DNA of 64,000 nt from Pedobacter fastidiosus (GCF_014306625.1 NZ_JACRYL010000006.1:22088-86087), one strand, 5' to 3'. Positions 46,156-55,623 are shown, counted from the first letter of the stretch. Numbers and translations are program-made. Notes: generated by a model from the letters alone, not told the origin.

Positions 46156-46226
46156 TCGGTTAATTGTGGCGGGCTACGAATAGCTCAAAATTTTGATACC
46201 TGATACTTTTATCTTGATACTAACCA

Positions 46227-48653
46227 ATGCTCAAATTTCAGCTAATCCTTTTCCTTATAATTGCTGGTTGCGGTTTAGCTGTAGCTCAGCCTTTAGTTAG
46301 GGTTTCAGGAATAGTTTATAATGAAGAGAAACTTCCGCTATCTCAAGTAACGGTTATAGTTTTAGGTCAGGCGCAATCTACCGTAACCGATGAATTTGGA
46401 GTTTATACCATATATTCAAAAACCAAAAACTTCAGTATAAAATATTCTTTACTCGGATATCAACATCAAACTTTAAAGTTTAACGAGCGTCCTGGTGCAC
46501 GAATCACCCAGACAATTTCCTTAGTCGCAAACATTAATGAGCTTGAACAAATAAACATAACCGATAAGCAAAACCAGCTGAGCAATAGTACTACCTTAAA
46601 CATTGCAGATGTTGCATCAATGCCATTGGTATCTGGAAATTTCGAAACCATGCTCAAAACATTACCTGGTGTATCAACCAATAATGAATTAAGTGCCCAG
46701 TACAGCGTTAGGGGCGGTAATTTCGATGAAAATCTAATCTATATTAATGATGTAGAGATTAATAGACCGATATTGATTCGCAATGGCCAACAAGAGGGTT
46801 TAAGCTTTATAAACAGTGATTTAATTAGTAAGGCGAAATTTTCTGCGGGTGGTTTTGAAGCCAAATACGGAGATAAACTTTCTTCTGTTTTGGATATTAA
46901 ATATGATAAGCCTGACAGCAGTCAAACTATTTTGAGTACCAGTTTACTAAATACATCCTTATCTACAAAAAGGCTCTTCAAGAAAAGTTTCCTTCTGGTT
47001 GGATTAAGATATAAAAACAATTCGAGTGTACTGATTAAGCAAGATGAGAAAGGAAGCTATAATCCAAATTTCGCCGATGCCCAACTAATGTACCAGTATG
47101 ATTTCTCTCCAAAATTTAACCTTAGCTTTTTGGGGAATTTAAATTTGGGGCAATTTAAATTAGTTCCAGAAAATCGTGAAACAAAATTTGGAACTTTGAG
47201 TACAACCTTACGGCTCAATGTAGATTATGAAGGGCAGGAAATAGACGATTATCAAACTGCTGGATCTGCTGTAACAGCAACATTTTTACCAAAACCAAAT
47301 TTGGTTATAAAATTTATAAACAGTTATTTTAATACCATTGAACGTGAACGTTTTGATATTGATGGAAGTTATGTTTTTGATGAAGTGGATAATACTTTTT
47401 CTGGAGAAAACTTTGGTGTGGTAAATAAAAATAGAGGGGTAGGAAGTTATTACAACTATGGGCGAAACAGCTTAAATACTCAAATATTTGCCTCTGAAAT
47501 TAAGGTTGATCAAAATTTTAACAATCACGTTTTTTCTTGGGGTTTAAAATTTGATAAATCGAGATATAATGATCATTTAAACGAATACAATTATACCGAT
47601 TCTGCTGGCTTCATTTTGCCTAATAATTCTAAAAATATCACGTTGCAAAATGTAATTAACGTCGAAAATAATATAGACATTAATAATTACAGCGCTTATA
47701 TTCAAGATAGTTATTCGCTTTCCAATTACGCCGAATTACAGTTAGGTGCCCGTGCAACTTATAGCTCTTTAAGCGAACAGTTGTTAATTAGTCCGAGGAT
47801 GTTGATTGCCTACCGACCAAATTCTAATAACAAAATTTTAAGATTTACCGCTGGAGTTTATAAGCAACCGCCTTCTTACCGAACCATTCGTGATTTTTCT
47901 GGTGTTTTGAATATTAATCAAAAAGCGCAGAGTTCTTACAATACTTCTATAGGTTACGATTATGCTTTTGATGCTTTTGGAACACGTTTGAAGTTTACTT
48001 CTGAAGCTTACTTTAAATATTCTGATCGATTAATTCCGTATAAAATTGATAATCTGAGAATTAAATATTTAGCAAATGAAGTTTCTCGAGGCTACGCCTA
48101 CGGGGCCGATTTTAGTATTGGCGGTGAGTTCGTAAAGGATTTAGTTTCTTATTTCAGGTTATCTGTAATGCATGCAAATGAAGATATTGTTAACGATAGC
48201 TATGTGCAAAACGGAACAACAATTTACCCTGGGTATTTAAAGCGACCAACCGATCAGCGTGTAAATTTCTCTATTTTCTTTCAAGATAGATTACTTAATT
48301 CTCCCACCTATAAAGTTCACCTAAATGCGCTTTATGGTTCTCGTTTGCCAATCGGTCCATCTCAAACTGCACGATACTTAGATAAATTTTTTATCCCATC
48401 TTACAAACGTGTCGATATTGGTTTCTCCAAAGATTTTCTTGATGACGCAGCGTTGCATAAACCAAAATTTTTAGATAAGAATTTCAGCTCTGTAATTCTC
48501 TTTTTCGAGGTTTTTAATATGTTGAATATTGATAACACCGTTTCATATTTATGGTTGAAAGATGTTGACAATGTGCAATATGCGATTCCAAATTATTTAA
48601 CTGGAAGACAGTTTAATTTGAAGTTAATTGTGAAGTTGAAGAATAAACCTTGA
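46227..48653 (+). CDS. TonB-dependent receptor with carboxypeptidase-like N-terminal domain
   Basis: 808 aa. Signal peptide (1-20, ending AVAQ), CarboxypepD_reg-like domain (VRVSGIVYNEEKLPLSQVTVIVLG, about 24-105), plug domain (MLKTLPGVSTNNELSAQYSVRGGNFDENLIYINDVEI and GGFEAKYGDKLSSVLDIKY, about 140-235), then a barrel with a C-terminal NLKLIVKLKNK. It lacks the SusC signature and has no SusD or lipoprotein partner. The substrate is unknown. It is alone, 71 bases after rpe. Confidence 0.88.
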   Translation: MLKFQLILFLIIAGCGLAVAQPLVRVSGIVYNEEKLPLSQVTVIVLGQAQSTVTDEFGVYTIYSKTKNFSIKYSLLGYQHQTLKFNERPGARITQTISLVANINELEQINITDKQNQLSNSTTLNIADVASMPLVSGNFETMLKTLPGVSTNNELSAQYSVRGGNFDENLIYINDVEINRPILIRNGQQEGLSFINSDLISKAKFSAGGFEAKYGDKLSSVLDIKYDKPDSSQTILSTSLLNTSLSTKRLFKKSFLLVGLRYKNNSSVLIKQDEKGSYNPNFADAQLMYQYDFSPKFNLSFLGNLNLGQFKLVPENRETKFGTLSTTLRLNVDYEGQEIDDYQTAGSAVTATFLPKPNLVIKFINSYFNTIERERFDIDGSYVFDEVDNTFSGENFGVVNKNRGVGSYYNYGRNSLNTQIFASEIKVDQNFNNHVFSWGLKFDKSRYNDHLNEYNYTDSAGFILPNNSKNITLQNVINVENNIDINNYSAYIQDSYSLSNYAELQLGARATYSSLSEQLLISPRMLIAYRPNSNNKILRFTAGVYKQPPSYRTIRDFSGVLNINQKAQSSYNTSIGYDYAFDAFGTRLKFTSEAYFKYSDRLIPYKIDNLRIKYLANEVSRGYAYGADFSIGGEFVKDLVSYFRLSVMHANEDIVNDSYVQNGTTIYPGYLKRPTDQRVNFSIFFQDRLLNSPTYKVHLNALYGSRLPIGPSQTARYLDKFFIPSYKRVDIGFSKDFLDDAALHKPKFLDKNFSSVILFFEVFNMLNIDNTVSYLWLKDVDNVQYAIPNYLTGRQFNLKLIVKLKNKP

Positions 48654-48707
48654 TTATAAATAGGATTAAAGGATTTTAGGACTTTGCATTTCATAGCAAT
48701 TATATAT

Positions 48708-48727
48708 CCGTTGGTTGAAACCAACGG
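48708..48727. repeat. palindrome of a dispersed repeat family (CCGTTGGTT)
   Basis: CCGTTGGTT-GAAACCAACGG is an inverted repeat followed by CAATGAATATTCATC and, farther on, GCTTTAGCTGA. By the look of it this is part of a larger dispersed element in the gap 48654-49231. No ORF is present in the gap. Confidence 0.45.
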
Positions 48728-48886
48728 CAATGAATATTCATCTGGCTTATAAATTAGGCTATTCATTGCAATCTGCTTTAGCTGACTGTTTCTTTAATTG
48801 GCGATTGAGGCTTTAGCTAAATTATACAACTTGTACGGAAAATCTTCCAAAGAATTACAAGCGCTAGTAATCTAAACCAACAGTAG

Positions 48887-48995
48887 CGGAAATACTTTTT
48901 GTTATGCTCACAAAACCTCGTAGGTTTTTAAAACCTACGAGGTTTGAATAGCGCATTGGCAATAACAAAAAGATTGTAGCAAATGGCTACAAGGG
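48887..48995. repeat. decayed dispersed repeat containing an inserted palindrome
   Basis: GGAAATACTTTTTGTTATG ... CAAAAAGATTGTAGC resembles the flanks at 42366-42475. Here the interior is the 48913-48945 palindrome rather than the GCTTTGTCGTTCC half element, which suggests that different small elements entered the same host repeat. Confidence 0.4.
48913..48945. repeat. perfect palindromic repeat (CCTCGTAGG family)
   Basis: AAACCTCGTAGGTTTT and AAAACCTACGAGGTTT form a nearly perfect 16-bp palindrome. A sister copy is at 51338-51368, and diverged relatives form the hairpins at 54578 and 56024. It is transcribed from no obvious gene. Confidence 0.75.
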
Positions 48996-49231
48996 AGTGC
49001 CTTTGGCACGGGACTGCTGAAACCGAAGAACTATTGGAATTGCTTTTCAAAAGTAAAAATCTGTGTTTATATGTGTGCATCTGTGGTTAACTAATTTCAT
49101 TAACAAAACCGCAACAAAACCCTTAATTCTTCTCGATTTTTTAACAAAATTTAATTTTTTATGATACGATTTTGTAGGTAGAACTGCTTTAAAAATTTTA
49201 CATTTACGCCCATAATCATTTATATAATAAG

Positions 49232-50305
49232 ATGAAGCATAATTTTGGCGCAGGCCCTTGTATTTTACCTCAAGAAGTGTTTAAACAAGCTGCACAGGCA
49301 GTTTTGGATTTTAACGATGGATTATCAATTTTAGAAATTTCGCACAGAACAACCGAATTTGAGGCAGTTGTTGCTGAAGCTGATAAGTTGGTAAAAGAGT
49401 TATTAAACGTGCCATCGGGTTATTCCGTTTTATTTTTACAAGGCGGTGCAAGTTTGCAATTTGCAATGGTTCCAATGAATTTATTGGGCGATGGACAAAC
49501 TGCAAGTTATTTAGATACAGGCGTTTGGGCAACCAAAGCATTAAAGGAAGCTAAATTTGTGGGCAATGTAAATGTTGTTGCATCTTCAAAAGATTCGAAC
49601 TATACATTTATTCCAAAAGATTTTGAAATCCCTACGGATAGTGCTTATTTCCACTATACTTCAAACAATACAATTTACGGAACAGAGCTTTTTGATGTTC
49701 CAGAAACGAGCGTTCCTGTGGTTTGCGATATGTCATCGGATATTATGAGCCGTGTGATTGATGTTTCGAAATTTGATTTGATTTACGCTGGTGCACAGAA
49801 AAACATCGGTCCTGCTGGATTAACAATTGTGATTGTGAAAAATGATGCATTGGGTAAAATCGACCGTAAAAATCCATCGATGTTAAATTATCAATCTCAT
49901 ATTGATAATGATTCCATGTACAATACGCCGCCAGTTTTTTCTATATATGTAGCGTTATTAAATCTTCGTTGGTTAAAATCGAAAGGTGGCGTTGCTGAAA
50001 TTGAAAAAGAGAACAAGCAAAAAGCTGAAGCACTTTACAGAGAAATCGACCGTAACCCTTTATTCAAAGGAACTTGCGCTGTTGAAGACCGCTCTAGAAT
50101 GAATATTTGTTTCGTAATGGAAAATCCTGAATTGGAAAAACCATTTTTGAAATATGCTGAAGAAGAGGGGATTGTTGGTATTAAAGGACATAGAAGTGTG
50201 GGCGGTTTCCGTGCATCGATGTATAATGCGTTGCCAATTACGAGCGTACATGCTTTAATTGATGCGATGCAAGTATTTGAAGAGAAACAAGCAAAAGCAA
50301 ATTAG
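49232..50305 (+). CDS. serC: phosphoserine aminotransferase
   Basis: 357 aa, class V PLP enzyme. The start is [10 protein letters not shown]. Other signatures are [28 protein letters not shown] and Lys190 in [12 protein letters not shown] as PLP anchor. The C-terminus has [25 protein letters not shown]. It turns 3-phosphohydroxypyruvate into phosphoserine and also serves pyridoxine synthesis. It is followed by the dehydrogenase that supplies its substrate, 71 bases on, so together they start serine synthesis, which feeds cysE and cysM elsewhere in the window. Confidence 0.97.
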   Translation: MKHNFGAGPCILPQEVFKQAAQAVLDFNDGLSILEISHRTTEFEAVVAEADKLVKELLNVPSGYSVLFLQGGASLQFAMVPMNLLGDGQTASYLDTGVWATKALKEAKFVGNVNVVASSKDSNYTFIPKDFEIPTDSAYFHYTSNNTIYGTELFDVPETSVPVVCDMSSDIMSRVIDVSKFDLIYAGAQKNIGPAGLTIVIVKNDALGKIDRKNPSMLNYQSHIDNDSMYNTPPVFSIYVALLNLRWLKSKGGVAEIEKENKQKAEALYREIDRNPLFKGTCAVEDRSRMNICFVMENPELEKPFLKYAEEEGIVGIKGHRSVGGFRASMYNALPITSVHALIDAMQVFEEKQAKAN

Positions 50306-50376
50306 TTTAAATTTTAACAGATAATTGATTCGCATTTTAATCTGTGTAATCAATTTAATCAGTGAAATCATTTATT

Positions 50377-51327
50377 ATGATTAAGATATTAGCAAACGAT
50401 GGAATAGACCCTATCGGAAAAGAATTATTAGAAAAGGCAGGTTTTCAGGTTGATACAGAAACCATTCCTCAAGATCAATTAGCAGAAGCTTTAAAAAACT
50501 ACGATGCCATTACTGTTCGCAGTGCAACAAAAGTTAGAAAAGAATTAATTGATGCCGTTCCAAAGATTAAATTAATTGGTAGAGGTGGCGTTGGGATGGA
50601 TAATATTGATGTTGATTATGCTCGCAGTCAAGGTGTTGCAGTAGTAAATACACCAGCTGCATCTTCATTATCAGTAGCAGAATTAGTTTTCTCTCACTTA
50701 TTTACAGGGATCAGATTTTTACAAGACAGTAATCGTAAAATGCCTGTAGAGGGTGCAACGCAATTTAACAACCTTAAAAAAGCTTATGCCAAGGGAACTG
50801 AATTAAGTGGCAAAACTATTGGTATAATCGGCTTCGGCCGCATTGGTAGAGCAACTGCAAAAGTAGCTTTAGGTTTAGGAATGAACGTTTTGGCTTACGA
50901 TTTATACCCATCAGAATCTGAAATTACCTTGGAATTTCAAGGTGGCCAATCAGTAAGTATTCCAATTAAAACGGTTTCTTTAGATGAAGTTATTACGGAT
51001 AGTGATTTTTTCAGTTTACATACTCCATTTGCCGAGAAGCCAATTTTAGGTGCTGAAGAATTTGCTAAAATGAAAGATGGTGTTGGTATTGTAAACTGCT
51101 CACGTGGTGGAACAATTGATGAACCTGCTTTAATTGAAGCCTTGAACTCTGGCAAAGTTTCATTTGCTGGTTTAGATGTTTTCGATAACGAACCTACACC
51201 TTTGGAAGCTATTTTAAAGCATCCTAAAATTTCTTTAACTCCACATATCGGTGCCTCAACTAACGAAGCGCAGGAACGTATTGGTACGGAATTAGCGACT
51301 CTAATTATTGAGCATTTTAATAAGTAA
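50377..51327 (+). CDS. serA: D-3-phosphoglycerate dehydrogenase (short form)
   Basis: 316 aa from the ATG at 50377 (a GTG five codons upstream gives MKSFIMIKI). The NAD motif is GIIGFGRIG near 149-157. The catalytic Arg is in RGGVGMDN, Glu in DNEPTP and His in TPHIGAST. It is a D-isomer-specific 2-hydroxyacid dehydrogenase without the C-terminal ACT domain, as in short SerA forms. Being next to serC strongly suggests that it oxidises 3-phosphoglycerate. Operon with serC. Confidence 0.9.
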   Translation: MIKILANDGIDPIGKELLEKAGFQVDTETIPQDQLAEALKNYDAITVRSATKVRKELIDAVPKIKLIGRGGVGMDNIDVDYARSQGVAVVNTPAASSLSVAELVFSHLFTGIRFLQDSNRKMPVEGATQFNNLKKAYAKGTELSGKTIGIIGFGRIGRATAKVALGLGMNVLAYDLYPSESEITLEFQGGQSVSIPIKTVSLDEVITDSDFFSLHTPFAEKPILGAEEFAKMKDGVGIVNCSRGGTIDEPALIEALNSGKVSFAGLDVFDNEPTPLEAILKHPKISLTPHIGASTNEAQERIGTELATLIIEHFNK

Positions 51328-51337
51328 ATATTGATCA

Positions 51338-51368
51338 AACCTCGTAGGTTTTCAAAACCTACGAGGTT
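51338..51368. repeat. palindromic repeat (CCTCGTAGG family), likely terminator
   Basis: AACCTCGTAGGTTTT-c-AAAACCTACGAGGTT is a perfect palindrome apart from one loop base. It lies between serA and the convergent small gene and would fold in both directions. Confidence 0.8.
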
Positions 51369-51374
51369 ATGTAT

Positions 51375-51521
51375 TTAATCCAAAGCTTTCGTGAGCACCC
51401 AATAACGATAACCCAAAATTGCTTTCTGCAACGTGCTCAGTTTACTCGGATCTTTTTTAATAAGACTTGGTAAAACTGCATTATTAATTTTAACCAAAAT
51501 TTTAAAGAGTCCTTTTCTCAT
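51375..51521 (-). CDS. small conserved Bacteroidota protein of unknown function
   Basis: 48 aa from the ATG at 51521. Sequence features: MRKGLFKILVKINNAVLPSL, then DPSKLSTLQKAILGYRYWVLTKAL. It is basic, with a conserved ending GYRYWVL. Very similar small proteins occur across Bacteroidota, where databases sometimes label them SsrA-binding protein without support. It overlaps the end of the upstream gene by 20 bases, so translation is probably coupled. Confidence 0.65.
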   Translation of the reverse strand: MRKGLFKILVKINNAVLPSLIKKDPSKLSTLQKAILGYRYWVLTKALD

Positions 51522-52017
51522 AACCTTTGATTTTTTTATTGAAGAAATAAAATCCACCGGCCATTATTAAAATTAAGAAGGCTATGATATAGTTAGATGT
51601 GTTTTTGCCAGCATGATTAGCATCCTCTTTTAACTGCGCATTTTGATCTTGAAGTTTTTTGATTGTTCGCATGTAGTTTTCAATTCGTTCTTGGGAATCA
51701 TCTGCGGCAGCAACTTTTTGTTGATTTTGCAAATCTTTATAATCCATCAAAACTTTCAATTCCTTGAAAATATTATTGTCTGTTAAAACCACTTGACGAA
51801 GGATTTCATTTGAGTTTTTAATATCTTTTTTAGTTTGCCATCCAAATATTCCAGTGCGTTGATTCAAACTCTCATCGTATTGGCCAAATCTAGCGCTACG
51901 TTCAGTAAGCAAACTATTTACCTTAACACGTTGAGAGGAATAAGCCATTGTATCCTGTTGTGCAAAAGCTTGGATGTTTAAGAGTAGAATGGAAAGTAGA
52001 TAAAAATATTTCTTCAT
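51502..52017 (-). CDS. exported coiled-coil protein with C-terminal membrane anchor
   Basis: 171 aa. Signal peptide 1-20 (ending AFAQ), then a helical region rich in K/E/Q from about residue 55 to 135 that looks like a coiled coil (NYMRTIKKLQDQNAQLKED), then one membrane helix at about 143-162 (NYIIAFLILIMAGGFYFFN) and a basic tail. I recognise no family. Its topology suggests that it hangs in the periplasm. It is upstream of the 48-aa gene and overlaps it. Confidence 0.65.
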   Translation of the reverse strand: MKKYFYLLSILLLNIQAFAQQDTMAYSSQRVKVNSLLTERSARFGQYDESLNQRTGIFGWQTKKDIKNSNEILRQVVLTDNNIFKELKVLMDYKDLQNQQKVAAADDSQERIENYMRTIKKLQDQNAQLKEDANHAGKNTSNYIIAFLILIMAGGFYFFNKKIKGYEKRTL

Positions 52018-52116
52018 GTAATATAAACGTGAAAAGAGTAGAAGTTGTTTGGTATCTTGTTCAATGGTTCATTTGCCATTGGTTCATTGGTTTGCAATAT
52101 TGGCAATTCTGATTTT

Positions 52117-52198
52117 CGTCATTGCGAGGCACGAAGCAATCTCACAAGGATGGGCTTACAGCTAACAAATTAAGATTGCTTCGTGCCTCGCAATGACG
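52117..52198. repeat. dispersed inverted repeat (CGTCATTGCGAGG family)
   Basis: CGTCATTGCGAGGCACGAAG plus CAATCT (52117-52142) is mirrored perfectly by AGATTGCTTCGTGCCTCGCA plus ATGACG (52173-52198) around a 30-base A/T-rich centre. It lies in the non-coding gap between convergent or divergent genes. Confidence 0.85.
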
Positions 52199-52253
52199 AT
52201 TGCTCTTGTATGGCTATGGAAATTAAGCTTTTAGCTTTAGTCTTTCAGCTTTT

Positions 52254-53033
52254 TTAAGGATGAAACTCAACCCTCACAATATCGCCTAAGTGCAAACCTA
52301 ATAAACCACTAGCTTTACCTTTGTTAATCGCGATTTCCAAATGGTTGCTAATTCCGAATAAACAAAGTTTTTCACCTTCTTGTACTTCGTTATAATGCCA
52401 GCTTAACTGGGTGATGGTTTCGCTCTTTCTAAAATACAAAGTGAAGTCTCTATTCTTTTGGATTTTTGTAAAAAGTTCTTTCGTAATATTTGTAATTACA
52501 TTACAAAAAGTATCAATGTATACCACACTTCCTCGAATTATATCTCGCTCAATAACAGGGTGTAAAAGCATCTTTTGTTCAATCTCTGCTACAGGTAAAC
52601 CAATATCTTTTAAACGGCCACCTTTGGCTAAATGCGTTGCTGCTTTCACAAAAATATCTACCAATGGAAAGTGAAGATATTTTAAATCCTGCATAATATT
52701 TAACTCTACAACATCTTCAGGTATATCATCAAAAAGTAGAGAGAAAATACCATTATCTGCACCAACAAAAAAATGATCTTTATGCTTTATCGCAATGTAT
52801 TTTGTGTTTTCACTATAAACAGAATCGATACCAATTAAGTGAACGGTATTCTTCGGGAAATAAGGATAAGCATTTTTTAAAACGAAAGCCGCATAAGAAA
52901 TATTAAAAGAAGGAACTTCATGTGTGATATCAACCAAAGTAACAGCAGGCATCAGACTTAACAGGCTACCTTTAAGAGCGCTCTGGTAAAAATCTTTTGA
53001 ACCTAAATCTGTTGTTAAAGTAATTATCCCCAT
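52254..53033 (-). CDS. S-adenosyl-L-methionine hydroxide adenosyltransferase family protein
   Basis: 259 aa from the ATG at 53033; the frame is open 20 codons further up. It begins GIITLTTDLGSKDFYQSALKGSLLSLMP, the signature of the DUF62/SAM hydroxide adenosyltransferase family, followed by VDITHEVPSFNISYAAFVLKNAYPYFP and FVGADNGIFSLLF. The C-terminal domain holds CLFGISNHLEIAINKGKASGLLG. Such enzymes split SAM with water into adenosine and methionine. No substrate halide motif is seen, so a chlorinase or fluorinase is unlikely. Monocistronic; phoH diverges from it. Confidence 0.87.
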   Translation of the reverse strand: MGIITLTTDLGSKDFYQSALKGSLLSLMPAVTLVDITHEVPSFNISYAAFVLKNAYPYFPKNTVHLIGIDSVYSENTKYIAIKHKDHFFVGADNGIFSLLFDDIPEDVVELNIMQDLKYLHFPLVDIFVKAATHLAKGGRLKDIGLPVAEIEQKMLLHPVIERDIIRGSVVYIDTFCNVITNITKELFTKIQKNRDFTLYFRKSETITQLSWHYNEVQEGEKLCLFGISNHLEIAINKGKASGLLGLHLGDIVRVEFHP

Positions 53034-53136
53034 TAAAAATTCATTATTATTGCTTATTCTTGTGTACAGGCCTATGCGTCTGCAAATATTCAAATTTTAA
53101 TTAATATACCCCGATAACTTTTTAAAATACTACAGT

Positions 53137-54096
53137 TTGAACGAATTAAAATTAACTCTGGATACCGTTAATCCTGCTCACTTTTGGGGGCCGAACAACG
53201 AGAATTACGAAATGATTAAAGGTGCTTTCGCGAAGTTGAAAATTGTAGCGAGAGGAAGTGGTGTAACAGTTCTCGGTGATGAACAGGAACTTAAGTCGTT
53301 TGAGGAGAAGTTTAACGAACTTGTTGCTCACATGGAAAAATACAGCTCCTTAAGCAATAACGATGTCGAATCTATCTTGGGTGCAAAAGCTGCAGGTGTA
53401 GAGAAAAAAGTTGTTGGAGAACCAGGCGGTGGAGGCGGAGAGGTTATCGTTTTTGGTACCAATGGATTGTTGGTTAAGGCCAGAACTGCCAATCAGCGCA
53501 AAATGGTAACGAGCATTGGTAAAAGCGATATTTTATTTGCAATCGGTCCTGCTGGTACCGGAAAAACCTACACTGCGGTGGCATTAGCGGTAAGAGCACT
53601 TAAAAATAAGGAGATTAAAAGAATCATTCTTACACGTCCTGCGGTTGAAGCTGGTGAAAATTTAGGCTTCTTGCCAGGAGATTTAAAAGAAAAAATCGAC
53701 CCATATTTGCGCCCACTTTATGATGCTTTGGATGATATGATTCCTGCAGAAAAACTAAAATTTTATATCGAAAACCGTACAATCGAAATTGCACCATTGG
53801 CATTTATGCGTGGCCGTACTTTAGATAACTGCTTTGTAATATTGGATGAGGCGCAAAACGCGACAGACATGCAATTAAAAATGTTTCTGACAAGGATGGG
53901 TCCAACAGCTAAATTTATTGTAACTGGTGATGTAACTCAAATAGATTTACCTAAAAAGCAAATGTCTGGATTACACAATGGCCTTCGTATTTTAGAAGGA
54001 ATCAAAGGCATCGATATCATTTATTTAAGCGGTGAGGATGTTGTTCGTCATAAATTGGTTAAAGACATTTTGAAAGCTTACGGAGATATACAATAG
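53137..54096 (+). CDS. PhoH family ATPase
   Basis: 319 aa. It has an N-terminal KH-like stretch (about 1-65), then a P-loop domain with Walker A GPAGTGKT (137-144), RPAVEAGENLGFLPGDLKEKIDPYLRPLYDAL, FMRGRTLDNCFVILDEAQN (Walker B) and VTGDVTQIDLP. PhoH proteins of this type are associated with RNA metabolism near YbeY. The start is a TTG, which gives LNELKLTL, the usual N-terminus for relatives in this phylum; no ATG fits better. Confidence 0.92.
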   Translation: MNELKLTLDTVNPAHFWGPNNENYEMIKGAFAKLKIVARGSGVTVLGDEQELKSFEEKFNELVAHMEKYSSLSNNDVESILGAKAAGVEKKVVGEPGGGGGEVIVFGTNGLLVKARTANQRKMVTSIGKSDILFAIGPAGTGKTYTAVALAVRALKNKEIKRIILTRPAVEAGENLGFLPGDLKEKIDPYLRPLYDALDDMIPAEKLKFYIENRTIEIAPLAFMRGRTLDNCFVILDEAQNATDMQLKMFLTRMGPTAKFIVTGDVTQIDLPKKQMSGLHNGLRILEGIKGIDIIYLSGEDVVRHKLVKDILKAYGDIQ

Positions 54097-54156
54097 TGAG
54101 AAATTTAAAGTCAGGAGACCGAAGATAAAGTTTCAAATTTAACCTTGCTAAGACGG

Positions 54157-54224
54157 CCGTCACCCTGAATTCATTTCAGGGTCTTAGTAGCAGGAAAGAT
54201 GCTGAAATAAATTCAGTATGACGG
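54157..54224. repeat. dispersed inverted repeat (CCGTCACCCTGAATT family)
   Basis: CCGTCACCCTGAATTCATTT is mirrored by AAATAAATTCAGTATGACGG with a GGTCTTAGTAGCAGGAAAGAT centre. It lies between phoH and the orphan small gene. Confidence 0.75.
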
Positions 54225-54293
54225 TAGGAGAAGGGGATAAGTGAGAAATTTATTATTCTACTAAAATGAACTTCAATTATTAGATTCAAGTTT

Positions 54294-54557
54294 ATGGAAA
54301 GCATTATCTTAACAAACGGTTTCAAACTTTCTTTTGAAAAACTTCCTAATACAATTAGGTTAATCATTTTAAAAGATGATGAAGAGTGGGTTTGTCACAA
54401 AGAGAAATTGAAAAATTTGTTTTCATTTTTAGAAGTTGATATAAAAAATTTGTTTAAAGGAAGACTTCAGTTATTTAAATTTGATAATAGGATAGATATT
54501 CAAGTTAAGAATAAGCATATCAGTTCTATTTCGATAGAAACATTCAACAAGCATTAA
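54294..54557 (+). CDS. orphan hypothetical protein
   Basis: 87 aa, with a beta-rich start (ESIILTNGFKLSFEKLPNTIRLIIL) and a lysine-rich middle (VCHKEKLKNLFSFLEVDIKNLFKGRLQLFKFDN). There is no membrane segment and no family I recognise. It is flanked by a dispersed repeat on one side and a hairpin on the other, unlike its housekeeping neighbours. Probably a real gene, since the ATG is clean and a terminator follows. Confidence 0.5.
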   Translation: MESIILTNGFKLSFEKLPNTIRLIILKDDEEWVCHKEKLKNLFSFLEVDIKNLFKGRLQLFKFDNRIDIQVKNKHISSISIETFNKH

Positions 54558-54577
54558 GTAATTTGAAATATATTAAT

Positions 54578-54608
54578 CCTCGTAGTTCATAAAACTGCGA
54601 AGATTTTT
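54578..54608 (+). terminator. hairpin terminator before purC
   Basis: CCTCGTAGTT (54578-54587) pairs with AACTGCGAAG (54593-54602) over 9 of 10 positions and is followed by ATTTTTATTTT. It is a diverged relative of the CCTCGTAGG palindromes. Confidence 0.6.
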
Positions 54609-54635
54609 ATTTTAAAATTGTATTTTTATGCCCTC

Positions 54636-55580
54636 ATGAAAGCACTAAAAGAAACCCATTTTAATTTTCCAAATCAAAGCAATTACTATAAAGGTAAAGT
54701 ACGCGATGTGTACACAATAGCCGATAAATTTATGGTGATGGTTGTATCCGATCGCATCTCTGCTTTCGATGTGGTTTTACCAGAAGCCATTCCTTTTAAG
54801 GGGCAGGTTTTAAATCAAATTGCCGCTAAATTTTTATCTGCTACGCAGGATATTGTACCAAACTGGGTTTTGGATGTTCCAGATCCGATGGTTACGATTG
54901 GTCGTATTTGCGAACCATTTAAAGTAGAAATGGTAATTAGAGGTTACTTGGCGGGGCATGCTTGGCGAGAATATAGTGCTGGTAAACGTTCGGTTTGTGG
55001 TGTTACTCTGCCTAATGGTTTAAAAGAAAATGATAAACTGCCTCAGCCAATTATTACGCCAACAACAAAGGCATCGGTAGGTCATGATGAAGATATTTCT
55101 AAAGAAGATATTTTAGCTAAAGGAATTGTTTCTTTATTAGATTATGAAAAATTAGAAGAATATACCTTTGCACTATATCAAAGAGGAACTGAAATTGCAG
55201 CAAAGTCTGGATTAATTTTAGTTGATACAAAATACGAATTTGGCAAAGCGGATGGAGTTATCTATTTAATTGATGAGATCCACACACCAGATTCTTCTCG
55301 CTATTTTTATGCTGAAGGTTATCAGGATCGCCAAAATAACGACGAACCTCAAAAACAGCTTTCTAAAGAATTTGTAAGAAAGTGGTTAATAGAGAATGGT
55401 TTTCAGGGAAAAGATGGACAAGAAATTCCAGAGATGACCCCAGAGATTGTGAGGTCAATATCAGAACGTTATATAGAATTATACGAAAAAATTGTAGGTG
55501 AAAATTTTGTTAAAGCCGATGCTGATGCCATTTCGAGCCGTATAGAAAGCAATGTATTAACTGCGATTGAAAGACTTTAG
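54636..55580 (+). CDS. purC: phosphoribosylaminoimidazole-succinocarboxamide synthase
   Basis: 314 aa from the ATG at 54636; a TTG six codons upstream extends it. It is the longer Bacteroidota/eukaryote-like form. Family motifs include YKGKVRDVY (17-25), [51 protein letters not shown] and SKEFVRKWL. It joins aspartate to CAIR with ATP, step eight of purine synthesis. It is followed by the STAS gene after 43 bases. Confidence 0.96.
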   Translation: MKALKETHFNFPNQSNYYKGKVRDVYTIADKFMVMVVSDRISAFDVVLPEAIPFKGQVLNQIAAKFLSATQDIVPNWVLDVPDPMVTIGRICEPFKVEMVIRGYLAGHAWREYSAGKRSVCGVTLPNGLKENDKLPQPIITPTTKASVGHDEDISKEDILAKGIVSLLDYEKLEEYTFALYQRGTEIAAKSGLILVDTKYEFGKADGVIYLIDEIHTPDSSRYFYAEGYQDRQNNDEPQKQLSKEFVRKWLIENGFQGKDGQEIPEMTPEIVRSISERYIELYEKIVGENFVKADADAISSRIESNVLTAIERL

Positions 55581-55623
55581 TTCGAAAAAATTTATACATT
55601 AGTGAAATAAAGAAATTAGAGCG

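Noticed and set aside
52254..53033. SAM-dependent chlorinase or fluorinase
   Set aside because: The family is shared, but the sequence shows no halide-pocket features I can identify, so the hydrolase reading is safer.
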